Assembly: GCF_020991375.1 (NCBI RefSeq)
Contig: NZ_JAJLQZ010000003.1
Coordinates: 124,001-188,000, forward strand
Direction: 5' to 3'
Length of the DNA: 64,000 nt
From: Glycomyces amatae
GTDB taxonomy: Bacteria; Actinomycetota; Actinomycetes; Mycobacteriales; Micromonosporaceae
The translations under genes were made by a program, and so were the position numbers. Below, piece by piece: positions 21,070-30,596 of the stretch (the stretch's first letter is position 1; every line of letters starts with the position of its first letter). Below the pieces are notes generated by a model, which saw nothing but the letters and a program-made list of their open reading frames with translations, searched no databases and had not been told where the DNA came from.

Positions 21070-24000
21070 TCAGCCGCAGTCCGACGCGGGGAAGGCGGCT
21101 TCCCGCTCTGCGGTCGCGCCGTCCGCGTCCGTCGCGGTCACGCTCACGGTGCCCGCGGCGGTCTGCGCCGCGCGGGTGGTGAACGCGGACGACGACGCGC
21201 CTCCGGCGGCCAGTGCGGTGACCGTCTTGTCGCCGTAGGGGGTCGACACGACGAGCGAGACGGGCCCGTCGTGGTCGTTGCGGACCGAGACCGTCAGCAC
21301 GGCCCTGCCCGCGACGCAGCGAGACTCCGCCGTCACCGTGATCTGCGGTCCCGAGGGGGGCACGGGCTGCGGCGAGACGCCGGTGAGCGTCGGGACGACG
21401 GGCTGGAAGAGGCCGTCCTCGCCGATCTCGAGCGCGTCGACGGTGGTCTCGCGGTGGGTCCCGTCGCCGCCCGAGAGGGCGAAGCGGTGGTAGGCGATGT
21501 ACCAGTCGTCCGTGCCGGGCACGTTGATGATCGAACTGTGGCCCGTGCCCTTGATGCCGAGGGACGTGTCCTTCTGGAGGATGACCCCGCGGTAGGTCCA
21601 GGGCCCGTCGATGCTCGTCGCCGTCGCGTAGCCGACGCGGTAGTCCTCGGAGCCGGTGTCGTCGATGGAGTACGTCAGGTGGTACAGGCCCTCGCGGTAG
21701 TTGAGGAAGAGACCCTCGCGGAAGTCGGTGAGGCCGGAGATCCGCTCGTAGGTGCCGGCCTTGATCGACACCATGTCGTCGTTCAGCTCCGCGATGACCG
21801 GGCCGTTGGCGGCGCTGCCGTTGCCCCAGGCGAGGTAGTACCTCCCCGACACGGGGTCGTGGAAGGCCGCGGGGTCGATCGCCTGACCGGAGGTGACGGC
21901 CTCGTCGTTGAGGATCATCGCCTCCGGTTGGGCGGTGAACGGGCCCTCGGGGCCGTCGGCGACCGCGACGCCGATGGTCTTGCGGTTCAGCGCGGTGTTG
22001 TGGCCGCTGAAGTAGAAGTAGTACTTCCCGTCGCGCTCGATGATCGTCGGCGCCCACGCGTTGCCGCTCGCCCAGGGGACGTCGCCGTTCGCGCCGTCCA
22101 GGGTGAGGACGGGCTCCTCGGAGCGCGTCCAGTCGACGAGGTCCTTCGAGGACCAGACGTAGAAGTCCTTGCCGCCCCAGCCGGGGTACCCGTCGGTGGT
22201 CGCGTAGAGGTAGTAGGTGTCGCCGAACACGGCGATGTTGGGGTCGGCGTAGAGGCCGGGCAGCACGGGGGTGTTCACGATCTGGGCGGAGAACGTCCAG
22301 GTCGTGGTCGCCCCTGCGGCCGTGACCGCGTACTCGACGGGTGCGGACAGGTCCACGGTGGTGCCCGGGGCGGGTGATGCGGTGGCGCCCGTGGCGGTGG
22401 TGAAGGTCGGGGCGAGCGCCGAGACGTCGGTGCCCTCGACGACGGGGAATACGACGGTGTGCGCCTCCGTGTCGACGAGGGGCCTCGTCGCGAGCGCGTC
22501 GGGGTCGGTGAGGGACACGTCGGTGACCGCGCCCGGCGCGCCCGCCATGTCGAGGACCTCGGCCGGGCTCAGGGCGCGGTCGTAGACCGCGAACGACCGG
22601 AACTTGCCCTTGAAGCGCCCGTCCTGTTCGTAGAGGGAGCGGCCGAGGTAGTTCGCCCAGGTCTCGCCGCCGGAGATGTCGCCGGGGTCGACGGTGACGC
22701 CGTCCTCCGCGGCGACGAGCACGCCGTCGAGGTAGAGGCGGGCCGTGTCGCCTTGGAGCGTGTAGGTGAGGTGGGCCCAGCGCCCGCGCGGGAGCGCCGA
22801 ACCGGAGCCGGCCGTCTGCTCGGCGGTGTACGTGCTCGCGGTGATGCTGGTGCGGTAGGAGCCGTCGCCGGTGGTGAACAGGTAGCCGCGGCCGCTGCCG
22901 GCGGCGTCGGTGTTGCCGAGGCCCCAGATGAAGTAGTTGCCGGACTGGGCGGGGTCGACCCACACGTCGGCGTCGACGGAGATGTCGGTGAGCCCGGCCA
23001 TGAGGTCGTCGGGCAGGTCCACGTGGTCGTCGGTGCCGTCGAAGACGAGCGCGCCGTCGGACCAGGCGGCGCCGTCGATCGTCGCGTCGCGGCCGTTCCC
23101 GGAGGCGTCGGTGAGGGTGGTGCCGGAGCCGTCGGTGAAGTCGTAGCGCACGACCTCGCCGTCCTCGTTGGAGGAGATCGGGGGGCGGCCCTCGTAGAGG
23201 CCCGCGAGTTCGTCGGCGGTCACGGGGATGACGGTGCCGTGGCGCGGGCTGGCGGGGAGGTCGTAGTCCTCCGCGACGGTCCAGCCGCCGGACGCGATGT
23301 CGTCGGTGGTCAGCGGGATGTAGCCGCGGCCGCCGTACTCGTCGACGAAGAGGTAGTGCCTGCCGCCGCCGTTGACGTCGCCGGGGTTGGCCTGGAAGAC
23401 CGAGGGGCCTTCGACGGCGCTCGTGCCGGCGTCGCGGCCGATGCAGGAGTCGATCGCGGTCCACTCGTCGAGCGGGGCGCGCAGCGAGGTCGAGGACTCC
23501 TGGATGATGTCGGAGCAGCCGGTGGTCCCGGCGCCCTCGTCCTTGGTGAAGCGGTGGTAGACGCCGTCGTCCAGGATGACCGTGGAGTCGATGCGGGACA
23601 TGCCGTCCTGCCAGATCCGCGGTTCGCTGAAGGTGACGAAGTCGCGGGTCGTCGCGTACATCATGCGGTTGTAAGTGCTCGCGGTGTGGGCCGGGTCGTC
23701 CTCTTCGTACAGTTTGGACGCCCAGAAGACGACGTAGGCGCCCAGGTCGGTGTCGTAGTACGCCTCCGGGGCCCAGGTGTTGCCGGCGGTCTCGGGCGAA
23801 ACGAGCACGTGCCGCTGCGCCGACCAGTTCACGAGGTCGTGGGACTCCCACACCTCGAGGTACCGGCTGCCCTGGCGCTGGGAGGTGTCCCAGGAGGTGC
23901 CCGAGCCGATGGAGAGGTCGGTCGCGATGAGGTAGAACGTGTCGCCCTCGGGCGAGCGGATGATGAACGGGTCGCGCAGTCCCTGCTCGCCGTACTGCGA

Positions 24001-25413
24001 GGACAGGACGGGCAGGCCGCCGTTCAGCTCGTTCCAGGCGAGGGCGTTGTTGCCCTCGCTGGCGGCGAAGTGGACGTTCTCGCCCGCGACGGTGTTGCCG
24101 GTGAAGTAGGCGAAGGCGTAGCCCTCGTACTCGGCCTGCTCGCGGGCGGCGCGGACGGTGATCGGGAACTCGCGGGACAGGCCGCCGACGCTCGCGGTGA
24201 GGACGGCGTCCTGGTCGGCGGCACCGCGGGTGACCACGCCGGGGGCGGTGTCGCCGTCGGCCTCGGTCGACACGACGCCTTCGGGGGAGGCGGTCCAGGC
24301 GATGGCGCTGCCGGTGACGGCGCCGGTCTGGGGCAGGTCGATGTTGCCGCGGACGTCGTTCGCGTTCGGGATGGCGATGGCGTCGAGGTCGGCCTGGTAG
24401 TCGGCGTCGCTCGTGGCGGAGACGGTGGCGGTGAACTCGCGCGCGGCGGTCGCCGAGCCCTTGGCGGCCGTGGCGGTGAGGGTGACCTCGGCGGTGCCGC
24501 TCGCGGGCCGGGTGACGTGTCCGGTGTCGGAGATGACGTCCTCGTCGCCGCTGGCCCAGGTGATCCGGGAGCCGTTGGGGGCCGCGGTCGGGAGTGCGAG
24601 GTCGGCGGTGACGCCGGAGAGGTCGCCGAGGTCGATCGTGTCGAGGTCGCGTTGGACCTTCACGGCGTCGGACGGCTGGAGGTCCGCGACCTCGGCGGCT
24701 GACAGGGCCGTGTCGTAGATGCGGAAGTCGCGGACGCTGCCCGCGAGGTGCTTGTCGGCGGCGTAGTTCGAGCGTCCGATGTAGTTGGCGGTGGTGGTGC
24801 CGCCGCCGATCTGGCCGGGGGTGGTGGTGACGCCGGTGTTCTGCGCGACCTGGACGCCGTCGAGGTAGAGCGTGGCGGTGTCCGTCGCGTCGTCGAGCGT
24901 GTAGGTGATCGTCTTCCACACGCCGCGTGCGAGGTTCGCGCCGCTGGTGGTGTTCTGCTCGCCCGACCAGTTGCCGGTGGTGATGGCGGTGCGGTAGGCG
25001 TCGCCGGTCGAGAAGAGGTAGCCGGTGCCGGAGCTCGACGTGGCGGGGTTGCCGAGGCCGTAGACGAAGTAGGGCGTGCCCTGCTCGGCGCGGACGAGGA
25101 CCTCGGTGCTCACGGTGATCGAGGTGAGGCCGGCGAGGAGGTCGTTCGGGAGCTTCACGTGGTCGTCGGCGCCGTCGAGGCGGATGCCCTCGCCGCCGGT
25201 GAGGGTCGCGCCGCCCGCGATGACGGCGTCGTGGCCGTGGCCGGAGCCGTCGGCGGCGATCGTGCCGGTCGTCTCGTCGAGGGCGTAGTGCGCGATGAGG
25301 TGATCGTCGGCCGCGGCCAGGGCCCAGTCGGCGCCGGTGACCGCGAGGCCGAGTGCCGTTGCGGCGGTGAGGGAGCGGAGCGTGAACCGGCTCGCGCGGG
25401 TTGAGGCGACCAT
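21070..25413 (-). CDS. Giant secreted enzyme with two GH43 modules and two LamG domains
   Basis: Secreted arabinan/arabinoxylan-degrading protein of 1447 aa. ATG 25411-25413 follows GAAGGAGAG. Order: signal peptide (1-34); LamG-type domain (38-245); two immunoglobulin-like repeats (250-425); GH43 module A (434-725) with base Asp in GLRDPFIIRS (about D483) and the NTWAPEAYYD segment; second LamG (754-954); short Ig-like linker; GH43 module B (1050-1340) with base Asp in YADPNIAV (about D1056), GNAWAPTI, QAIDPAAFHD and DFREGLFLNY; and a 90-residue C-terminal module starting SRCVAG and ending SDCG. Module A is the paralog of the GH43 in the next gene; module B belongs to a different GH43 branch close to classical arabinanases. 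A promoter and a LacI-type palindrome lie just upstream, so expression is probably arabinose-linked. Confidence 0.88.
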   Translation of the reverse strand: MVASTRASRFTLRSLTAATALGLAVTGADWALAAADDHLIAHYALDETTGTIAADGSGHGHDAVIAGGATLTGGEGIRLDGADDHVKLPNDLLAGLTSITVSTEVLVRAEQGTPYFVYGLGNPATSSSGTGYLFSTGDAYRTAITTGNWSGEQNTTSGANLARGVWKTITYTLDDATDTATLYLDGVQVAQNTGVTTTPGQIGGGTTTANYIGRSNYAADKHLAGSVRDFRIYDTALSAAEVADLQPSDAVKVQRDLDTIDLGDLSGVTADLALPTAAPNGSRITWASGDEDVISDTGHVTRPASGTAEVTLTATAAKGSATAAREFTATVSATSDADYQADLDAIAIPNANDVRGNIDLPQTGAVTGSAIAWTASPEGVVSTEADGDTAPGVVTRGAADQDAVLTASVGGLSREFPITVRAAREQAEYEGYAFAYFTGNTVAGENVHFAASEGNNALAWNELNGGLPVLSSQYGEQGLRDPFIIRSPEGDTFYLIATDLSIGSGTSWDTSQRQGSRYLEVWESHDLVNWSAQRHVLVSPETAGNTWAPEAYYDTDLGAYVVFWASKLYEEDDPAHTASTYNRMMYATTRDFVTFSEPRIWQDGMSRIDSTVILDDGVYHRFTKDEGAGTTGCSDIIQESSTSLRAPLDEWTAIDSCIGRDAGTSAVEGPSVFQANPGDVNGGGRHYLFVDEYGGRGYIPLTTDDIASGGWTVAEDYDLPASPRHGTVIPVTADELAGLYEGRPPISSNEDGEVVRYDFTDGSGTTLTDASGNGRDATIDGAAWSDGALVFDGTDDHVDLPDDLMAGLTDISVDADVWVDPAQSGNYFIWGLGNTDAAGSGRGYLFTTGDGSYRTSITASTYTAEQTAGSGSALPRGRWAHLTYTLQGDTARLYLDGVLVAAEDGVTVDPGDISGGETWANYLGRSLYEQDGRFKGKFRSFAVYDRALSPAEVLDMAGAPGAVTDVSLTDPDALATRPLVDTEAHTVVFPVVEGTDVSALAPTFTTATGATASPAPGTTVDLSAPVEYAVTAAGATTTWTFSAQIVNTPVLPGLYADPNIAVFGDTYYLYATTDGYPGWGGKDFYVWSSKDLVDWTRSEEPVLTLDGANGDVPWASGNAWAPTIIERDGKYYFYFSGHNTALNRKTIGVAVADGPEGPFTAQPEAMILNDEAVTSGQAIDPAAFHDPVSGRYYLAWGNGSAANGPVIAELNDDMVSIKAGTYERISGLTDFREGLFLNYREGLYHLTYSIDDTGSEDYRVGYATATSIDGPWTYRGVILQKDTSLGIKGTGHSSIINVPGTDDWYIAYHRFALSGGDGTHRETTVDALEIGEDGLFQPVVPTLTGVSPQPVPPSGPQITVTAESRCVAGRAVLTVSVRNDHDGPVSLVVSTPYGDKTVTALAAGGASSSAFTTRAAQTAAGTVSVTATDADGATAEREAAFPASDCG

Positions 25414-25446
25414 GCGCTCTCCTTCGAGGGGAAGCGGCAACACCTT

Positions 25447-25460
25447 TGTTACCGGTATCA
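25447..25460. promoter_or_regulatory. LacI-type operator upstream of the double-GH43 gene
   Basis: TGTTACCGGTATCA is a 14-bp palindrome with one mismatched pair and a central CG, typical of LacI-family sites. The same motif (TGTTACCGGGAACA) precedes the sugar-binding-protein gene at 33340. Here it begins one base downstream of the -10 element, a classic repressing position. Confidence 0.7.
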
Positions 25461-25461
25461 G

Positions 25462-25490
25462 AGTGTATCGGGGCGGGGGTGGGGGGACAA
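25462..25490 (-). promoter_or_regulatory. Promoter of the double-GH43 gene
   Basis: On the minus strand TTGTCC (25490-25485) and TACACT (25467-25462) are exactly 17 bp apart, with the LacI-type palindrome immediately downstream. This gives a leader of about 45 nt to the ATG at 25413. Confidence 0.6.
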
Positions 25491-25523
25491 GGGTGCGGCC
25501 CGGCGGGGGCCGGGCCGCACGGG

Positions 25524-28409
25524 TCAGCCGCAGGCGGCGGCGGGGTAGGCGGCCTCGACGGCGGCGCCGTCCGCAGTGGCGGTGACCGTTCCGGCGGGGA
25601 CGGCGGTCAGCCGCGTGGTGAACGCGACGGAGGAGGCCGCTCCGGGTTCGAGGCCGGTGACGGTCTTCGTTCCGAAGTCGGACGACAGCGTGATGTCCAC
25701 AGCGGCGTCTCCGGTGTTGGTGGTCGTGACGGTCACGACCGCCTTGCCGGCGACGCATCGCACGGACGCGGCGGCCGTGAGCGGAGCGGTGACCGTGACC
25801 GTGGCCGTGACGGGGGCGCGGGAATCGTCCTGCGCGATGCCGGCGACGGTGAAGGTCCCCGGCTGCTCGTACTGCGCCGGGTCGATCGCGTCCCACGCGA
25901 CCGCGACGTCCTCTACGGACCCGTCGGCCTTGGTGAGCCGCGCGCCGGGCAGGACCGGGGCCGTGCCCGCGGGGGTGGTGACGGCGATCGGATCGGCCGA
26001 GGCGACGGCGAGGTCCGGCGCGAAGGCCGCGAGCACGGCCTCGTACTCGGCTCGCGTCACGGGGACGACGGTGCCGTGGCGGGGCTTGCCGCCGTCGGCG
26101 TTCTCCGGCAGCTGCTCGCGCAGCTCGGCGCCGACCGGCTCCCACGCGTTCCCGTCGGCGATGTCGTCGGTGGCGAACGGGATGTAGTGGTCCGGGCCGC
26201 CGTGGTACGAGGGCTGGTCGATGAAGAGGTACCACTCGTAGCCGTTGACGTCGCCCTCGTTGGCGGGGAAGACGCTCGGGCCCTCGCCCTGCGTGAAGGC
26301 GCCGCCCGGCTCGCCGTTGGGGAGGCCGGTGGCGACCTGGTCCTTCACGAGGGTCCACTCGTCGGCGTGGCCGGTGGCGCCGGGCAGGGCGCCGGTCACG
26401 GTGGACAGGAGGTCGTCCGAGCGCTCTTGGCGGATCGTCATCGTGGCCTCGTCCTTGATGAACCGGTAGTACGTGTCGTCGACCTGCGCGATGGTCGCGT
26501 CGATGGTGCCGCGGCCGGTGCCGCGCTTGACGTCGACCCACGGCCGCGCCTCGGAGAACGTGGTGAAGTCGTCGGTCGTCGCGTACATCATGCGGTTGTA
26601 GGTGACCGCGGTGCGGTCCGCCGGGTCGGTCGTGTCGTACAGGTTCGAGGCCCAGTAGACGACGTAGGTGTCGAGCTCCTCGTCCCAGTACGCCTCGGGC
26701 GCCCAGGTGTTGCCCGCGTAGTCGCCGGAGACCTTGACGTGGCGCTGCTCGGACCAGTTGACGAGGTCGTTGGACTCCCACACCTCGATGTGGAGCGACC
26801 CGCTGCGCTGCGCGGTGTCGAAGCCGCCCGCCAGGCCGTCCACTTTGAGGTCGGTGGCGAGCATGTAGAAGCGGTCGCCTTCGGCGGAGCGGATGATGAA
26901 CGGGTCGCGCAGTCCCTGAGTGCCCTGGGTCGAGGTGAACAGGGGCCGCCCGTCGTTGAGGGTGTTCCAGCTCAGGGCGTCGTTGCCGCGCGAGGCCGCG
27001 AGGCTCACCCGCTCGGCGCCGTCGCCCTCGCCGGTGAAGAACGCCCAGACGTACGCCTCCTCCTCGGCCCCGGCGGCGGGCATGGGCTGGAGGACCAGCT
27101 CGAAGTCGCGGGTGCGGACGGCGTCGCCGATGCGGGCCGTCGCGGTGGCGGTGACGGACACGGGGTCCCCGCCCGCGGCGGGGCGGTCGACGACGAGGGT
27201 CAGGGTGCCCTCGGCGGCGCCGTCGCGGAGGGTCGCGGGCGCCGTCGCGGGAACGGTCCACTCGATGGCCGCGCCGTTGGCGCCGCTCGCGGGCACGGTG
27301 AGGTTGGTGCGCACGTCGTCGGCGTTGGGGATCGCGATCGCGGCGAGGTCGGCGTCCGCCTTCTCGGTGTCGGTGAGGTCTTCGGGGACGGTCACGGTGT
27401 AGGCCCGGGTGCGGGAGTCGCCCGCGGCCGTGAAGGTCGCGGTCAGGGTGACGACGGCGTCGCCGGAGCCGGGGGACGGCCGGGTCACGGCCGCGGCGCC
27501 GCCGTCGATCGTGACCGCGTCGCCGTCGGAGGCCCAGGCGATGGTCGCGCCGTAGGCGGTCGTCGGCAGCGTGAAGTCCTCGGTCGCGGTGGGCTGCACC
27601 GAGACGGCGTCGACGGCGCGGTCGAGGGCGCCTTCGGCGTAGAGCGCCTGGGCCGCGGCGGCGTCGAGGGCCTCGCCGTAGACCGCGAAGTCGTCGAAGT
27701 CGCCGGCGAAGTAGGGGTCCTGGTAGGTGGAGCGGCCGAGGTAGGCGACGAGGTCCGCGCCGAAGTCGGCGACGTCGCGGGCGATGGCGTGCTCGGTGGT
27801 CTTGACGCCGTTGACGTAGAGGGTGAGCAGGCCGTTCGTGCCGTCGACGACCGTGGTGTAGAGCGCGGTCCCGGCGGGGGTCCGCGCACCGGCGGTCGGC
27901 GTTCCCGTCGCGCCCGCACCGGTCTCGGTGCCCCACGGGGCCGAGGCGTCCACGGTGTTCGTGACGACGGATTTGACGTGGCCGCTCGGGTTGGAGGGGT
28001 TGAGCAGCCAGTAGCCGCTGGAGTAGGACGCGCCCGGGGCGACGGGGGCGCCGATGAAGGCGGCCGCGACGTTGGCGGCCCCGGAGCGGTCGGCGACCCA
28101 GGCGGAGACGGTGAGGTCCTGGAGTCCGACGAGGTCCGCGGTGGGGATCTCGACGTACGCGGCGGTGCTCGCGGCCGAGCCGCCCGGCAGCGAGAGCACG
28201 CCGTTCGCGAACGTCGCGCCGGACTGGCGGAGCACGCCGTCGTTGCCGTTGCCGGACTCGTCGGTGATCGCGGTGCCGCCTGCGGGGGCCTGGTCGAAGG
28301 AGTAGTGGATCAGCGGGGCCGCGTCGGCGGCGTGCGCGGGGGCGGCCGTGACGGCCAGGCCCAGGGCCAGCGCGGCGGTGGCGCCGGCGGCGGCGAGACG
28401 GTTCTGCAA
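25524..28409 (-). CDS. Secreted LamG-GH43 arabinosidase-like enzyme
   Basis: Secreted glycosidase of 961 aa. The TTG start at 28407-28409 follows GAGAGG. Order: signal peptide (1-28, ending AHAAD); LamG-type domain (30-255) with DESGNGNDG; two Ig-like repeats (265-445); GH43 (450-770) with base Asp in GLRDPFIIRS, NTWAPEAYWD, TYNRMMYATT and acid Glu probably in GEGPSVFPA; a short Ig-like domain (797-870) with VAVAWDAIDPAQYEQPGTF; and a C-terminal module (875-961) starting VRCVAG and ending AACG. The GH43 part is clearly paralogous to module A of the 1447-aa protein downstream, so the two genes arose by duplication. Likely role: release of arabinose from side chains or arabinan outside the cell. 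A strong hairpin upstream separates it from the permease operon. Confidence 0.87.
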   Translation of the reverse strand: MQNRLAAAGATAALALGLAVTAAPAHAADAAPLIHYSFDQAPAGGTAITDESGNGNDGVLRQSGATFANGVLSLPGGSAASTAAYVEIPTADLVGLQDLTVSAWVADRSGAANVAAAFIGAPVAPGASYSSGYWLLNPSNPSGHVKSVVTNTVDASAPWGTETGAGATGTPTAGARTPAGTALYTTVVDGTNGLLTLYVNGVKTTEHAIARDVADFGADLVAYLGRSTYQDPYFAGDFDDFAVYGEALDAAAAQALYAEGALDRAVDAVSVQPTATEDFTLPTTAYGATIAWASDGDAVTIDGGAAAVTRPSPGSGDAVVTLTATFTAAGDSRTRAYTVTVPEDLTDTEKADADLAAIAIPNADDVRTNLTVPASGANGAAIEWTVPATAPATLRDGAAEGTLTLVVDRPAAGGDPVSVTATATARIGDAVRTRDFELVLQPMPAAGAEEEAYVWAFFTGEGDGAERVSLAASRGNDALSWNTLNDGRPLFTSTQGTQGLRDPFIIRSAEGDRFYMLATDLKVDGLAGGFDTAQRSGSLHIEVWESNDLVNWSEQRHVKVSGDYAGNTWAPEAYWDEELDTYVVYWASNLYDTTDPADRTAVTYNRMMYATTDDFTTFSEARPWVDVKRGTGRGTIDATIAQVDDTYYRFIKDEATMTIRQERSDDLLSTVTGALPGATGHADEWTLVKDQVATGLPNGEPGGAFTQGEGPSVFPANEGDVNGYEWYLFIDQPSYHGGPDHYIPFATDDIADGNAWEPVGAELREQLPENADGGKPRHGTVVPVTRAEYEAVLAAFAPDLAVASADPIAVTTPAGTAPVLPGARLTKADGSVEDVAVAWDAIDPAQYEQPGTFTVAGIAQDDSRAPVTATVTVTAPLTAAASVRCVAGKAVVTVTTTNTGDAAVDITLSSDFGTKTVTGLEPGAASSVAFTTRLTAVPAGTVTATADGAAVEAAYPAAACG

Positions 28410-28455
28410 GGGGCTGCCTCTCGTCGTTGAGACGGGCGGGATCGTTCGGAGGGGT

Positions 28456-28498
28456 CCGCCCGCGCCTCGGAGAACCGGGTGGTCCGAGGCGCGGGCGG
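28456..28498 (-). terminator. Strong hairpin at the end of the transporter operon
   Basis: Perfect 16-bp arms (beginning CCGCCCGCGCC, returning GGCGCGGGCGG) with an 11-nt loop start 6 bp after the last permease stop and end before the GH43 gene. It probably ends or attenuates transcription between the two. Confidence 0.65.
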
Positions 28499-28503
28499 CG
28501 CGG

Positions 28504-29535
28504 CTACTCGCGCCGGCGGGCGAGGACCGCGCGCTGGAGGAGGACGAACACGAGGAGGATGCCGCCGGTGATGATCGTGGTCGCCTCGGGCGGGATGCCG
28601 CCGTCGCGGGTGATGAGGACGTTCATGAGCCCCAGGACGAGCGCGCCCACGACCGAGCCGAGGACGAAGCCGGCGCCGCCGGTGAGGAGGGTGCCGCCGA
28701 TGACGGTCGCGGCGATGGCGTCGAGCTCCCAGCCGATGCCGGTGATGTTCTGGGCGCTGCCGAGGCGGGCGGTGTAGACGACCGCGGCCAGGCCCGCGAG
28801 GGTGCCGCTGATGATGTAGACCCACATCTTCGTCGCCGGGACGGGGAGGCCCATGAGGGCCGCGGACTGCTCGGAGCCGCCGATGGCGTAGACGGTGCGA
28901 CCGGTGCGGGTGCGGTGGAGGACGAAGAACGCCGCCGCGACCACCACGGCCGCGATGATCACGCCGGGGGTGATGGCGACGTCGTTGACCTTCGGCCCGT
29001 CGTAGAGCTTGATCTGCGTGCCGAGCTCGCGCACGGGCGAGTCGTCGGCGAGGCGCTCGGGGACGGTGCTGAGGATCGAGGCGAGGCCGCGCCCGAGGAA
29101 CATCATCGCGAGGGTGGCGATGAAGGGCTGCACGTGGAAGTACTGGATGAGCACGCCCGAGGCGGCGCCGAACGCGGTGCCGATGAGGACCATGAGGCCC
29201 ATGGCGAGCCACGGGTCCCAGCCGGCGTTCATGAGCATGACGCCCGCGACGCTGCTGAAGGCGATGACCGCGCCGACCGAGAGGTCGATGCCGCCGGTGA
29301 GGATCACGAACGTCAGGCCCACGGCGAGGATGATGAGGTGGGCGTTGTTGATGAGCAGGTTGGACAGCGTGTTGAACTGCACGATCCGCCCGTACGCGGC
29401 CTCGCCGTAGACGATCATGCCGATGAAGATGGTGACGGCGGCCGCGGTGGGCAGGGTGTCCAGGTGGAGGGACAGTCGCTTGGCGAGGGCGCGGGCGCCC
29501 CTGGCCTCGCTGGGGGGTGCGGTGAGGGTGCTCAT
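28504..29535 (-). CDS. Sugar ABC transporter permease (YjfF-like)
   Basis: Inner-membrane permease of a CUT2-type monosaccharide importer, 343 aa, with eight to ten hydrophobic segments. It carries the family motif ILTGGIDLSVGAVIAFSS and the conserved QPFIATLAMMFLGRG and GIGWELDAIAATVIGGT segments. The last of these resembles the YjfF half of the E. coli galactofuranose system. The ATG at 29533-29535 overlaps the stop of the preceding permease by 4 bp (ATGA). It is the last gene of the operon binding protein-ATPase-permease-permease and is followed by a strong hairpin. Confidence 0.88.
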   Translation of the reverse strand: MSTLTAPPSEARGARALAKRLSLHLDTLPTAAAVTIFIGMIVYGEAAYGRIVQFNTLSNLLINNAHLIILAVGLTFVILTGGIDLSVGAVIAFSSVAGVMLMNAGWDPWLAMGLMVLIGTAFGAASGVLIQYFHVQPFIATLAMMFLGRGLASILSTVPERLADDSPVRELGTQIKLYDGPKVNDVAITPGVIIAAVVVAAAFFVLHRTRTGRTVYAIGGSEQSAALMGLPVPATKMWVYIISGTLAGLAAVVYTARLGSAQNITGIGWELDAIAATVIGGTLLTGGAGFVLGSVVGALVLGLMNVLITRDGGIPPEATTIITGGILLVFVLLQRAVLARRRE

Positions 29536-30596
29536 GCGGCCACGGCCTCTCGCTCGGCCGGGCGGGCGGTCGCCGCCCGGCGCTGACGGAACGCGCGCCG
29601 CACCCGCTCGGATTGGAGCAGGCAGAGCACGACGATGACGACGGCCTTGAAGGCCGGGGTCGCGGACGACGAGACGCCGAGGAAGACGACCGTCTTGTCG
29701 AGGGTGGCGATGAGGATCGCGCCGACGACGGCGCCGGTGATGTTGAACTTGCCGCCCGCGAGCGAGGTGCCGCCGATGACCACGGCGAGGATCGCGTCGA
29801 GTTCGAGCTGGTATCCGGTGCGCGAGACGTCCACGGTCATGACGCTCGCCGTGGCGAACACGCCCGCGAAGCCCGCGAGGACGCCGCCGAGGATGTAGAC
29901 GGTGAACAGGAGCGCGCGGCGGTTGACGCCCGCCAGGCGGGCGGCCTTGGCGTCCATGCCGATCGCCTCGAGCATGAGGCCGAGGGCGCTGCGGCGCACC
30001 AGGAATCCCATGGCGAGCGCCAGGAGCAGGGCGAGCAGGAAGACGACGGGGAGGCCGAGGACGTAGCCGTTCGCGATCCACCGGAAGGACTCGTTGGTGG
30101 CGGCGGTGTTCTGGCCGCCCGTGATGACCTTGGCGAGGCCGCGGCCGGCGAGCATGATGACCAGGGTGCTGATGAAGGGCTGGAGTCCCACGACCGAGAC
30201 GAGCACGCCGTTGACCGCGCCCAGGGCGGCGCTCACGGCGATGACGAGGCCGATCGCGGCCAGTCCCGAGCCGACGGTGTCGGGGGCGCCGCTGAGGAAC
30301 TCCATCGAGACGGCCCCGGCCACGACCATGACGGAGCCGACCGAGAGGTCGATGCCGCCGGTGGCGACGACGAGGCACATGCCGACGGCGATCAGGATGA
30401 TCGGGGCCGCGGCGCGCAGGATGTCGATGACGTTGCCGACGAGGTTGCCGGACGACCCGATCGAGAAGGCGAGGTAGCCGGGGTCCTTGATCAGGTTGAC
30501 CAGGAGCAGCAGCGCGATGGCCACGATGCCCCAGAAGTACTGGCGCCGGACGAGGCCCTTGAGCGCCTCGGCCGGGCGGTGCGCGTTCGCGCTCAT
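29532..30596 (-). CDS. Sugar ABC transporter permease (YtfT-like)
   Basis: First permease of the pair, 354 aa, multi-spanning. It has VVATGGIDLSVGSVMVVAG, QPFISTLVIMLAGRGLA and GYQLELDAILAVVIGG, diagnostic of RbsC/YtfT-type permeases. The C-terminal tail is Arg/Ala-rich. Overlaps of 4 bp with both the ATPase gene before it (30593-30596) and the permease gene after it show tight translational coupling. With the YjfF-like protein it would form a heterodimeric channel. Confidence 0.88.
   Translation of the reverse strand: MSANAHRPAEALKGLVRRQYFWGIVAIALLLLVNLIKDPGYLAFSIGSSGNLVGNVIDILRAAAPIILIAVGMCLVVATGGIDLSVGSVMVVAGAVSMEFLSGAPDTVGSGLAAIGLVIAVSAALGAVNGVLVSVVGLQPFISTLVIMLAGRGLAKVITGGQNTAATNESFRWIANGYVLGLPVVFLLALLLALAMGFLVRRSALGLMLEAIGMDAKAARLAGVNRRALLFTVYILGGVLAGFAGVFATASVMTVDVSRTGYQLELDAILAVVIGGTSLAGGKFNITGAVVGAILIATLDKTVVFLGVSSSATPAFKAVVIVVLCLLQSERVRRAFRQRRAATARPAEREAVAA

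Noticed and set aside
25414..27936. N-terminal extension of the double-GH43 protein to 2288 residues
   Set aside because: The extension runs through the neighbouring GH43 gene in another frame with biased Arg/His composition, while the ATG at 25413 has a ribosome-binding site and a signal peptide.
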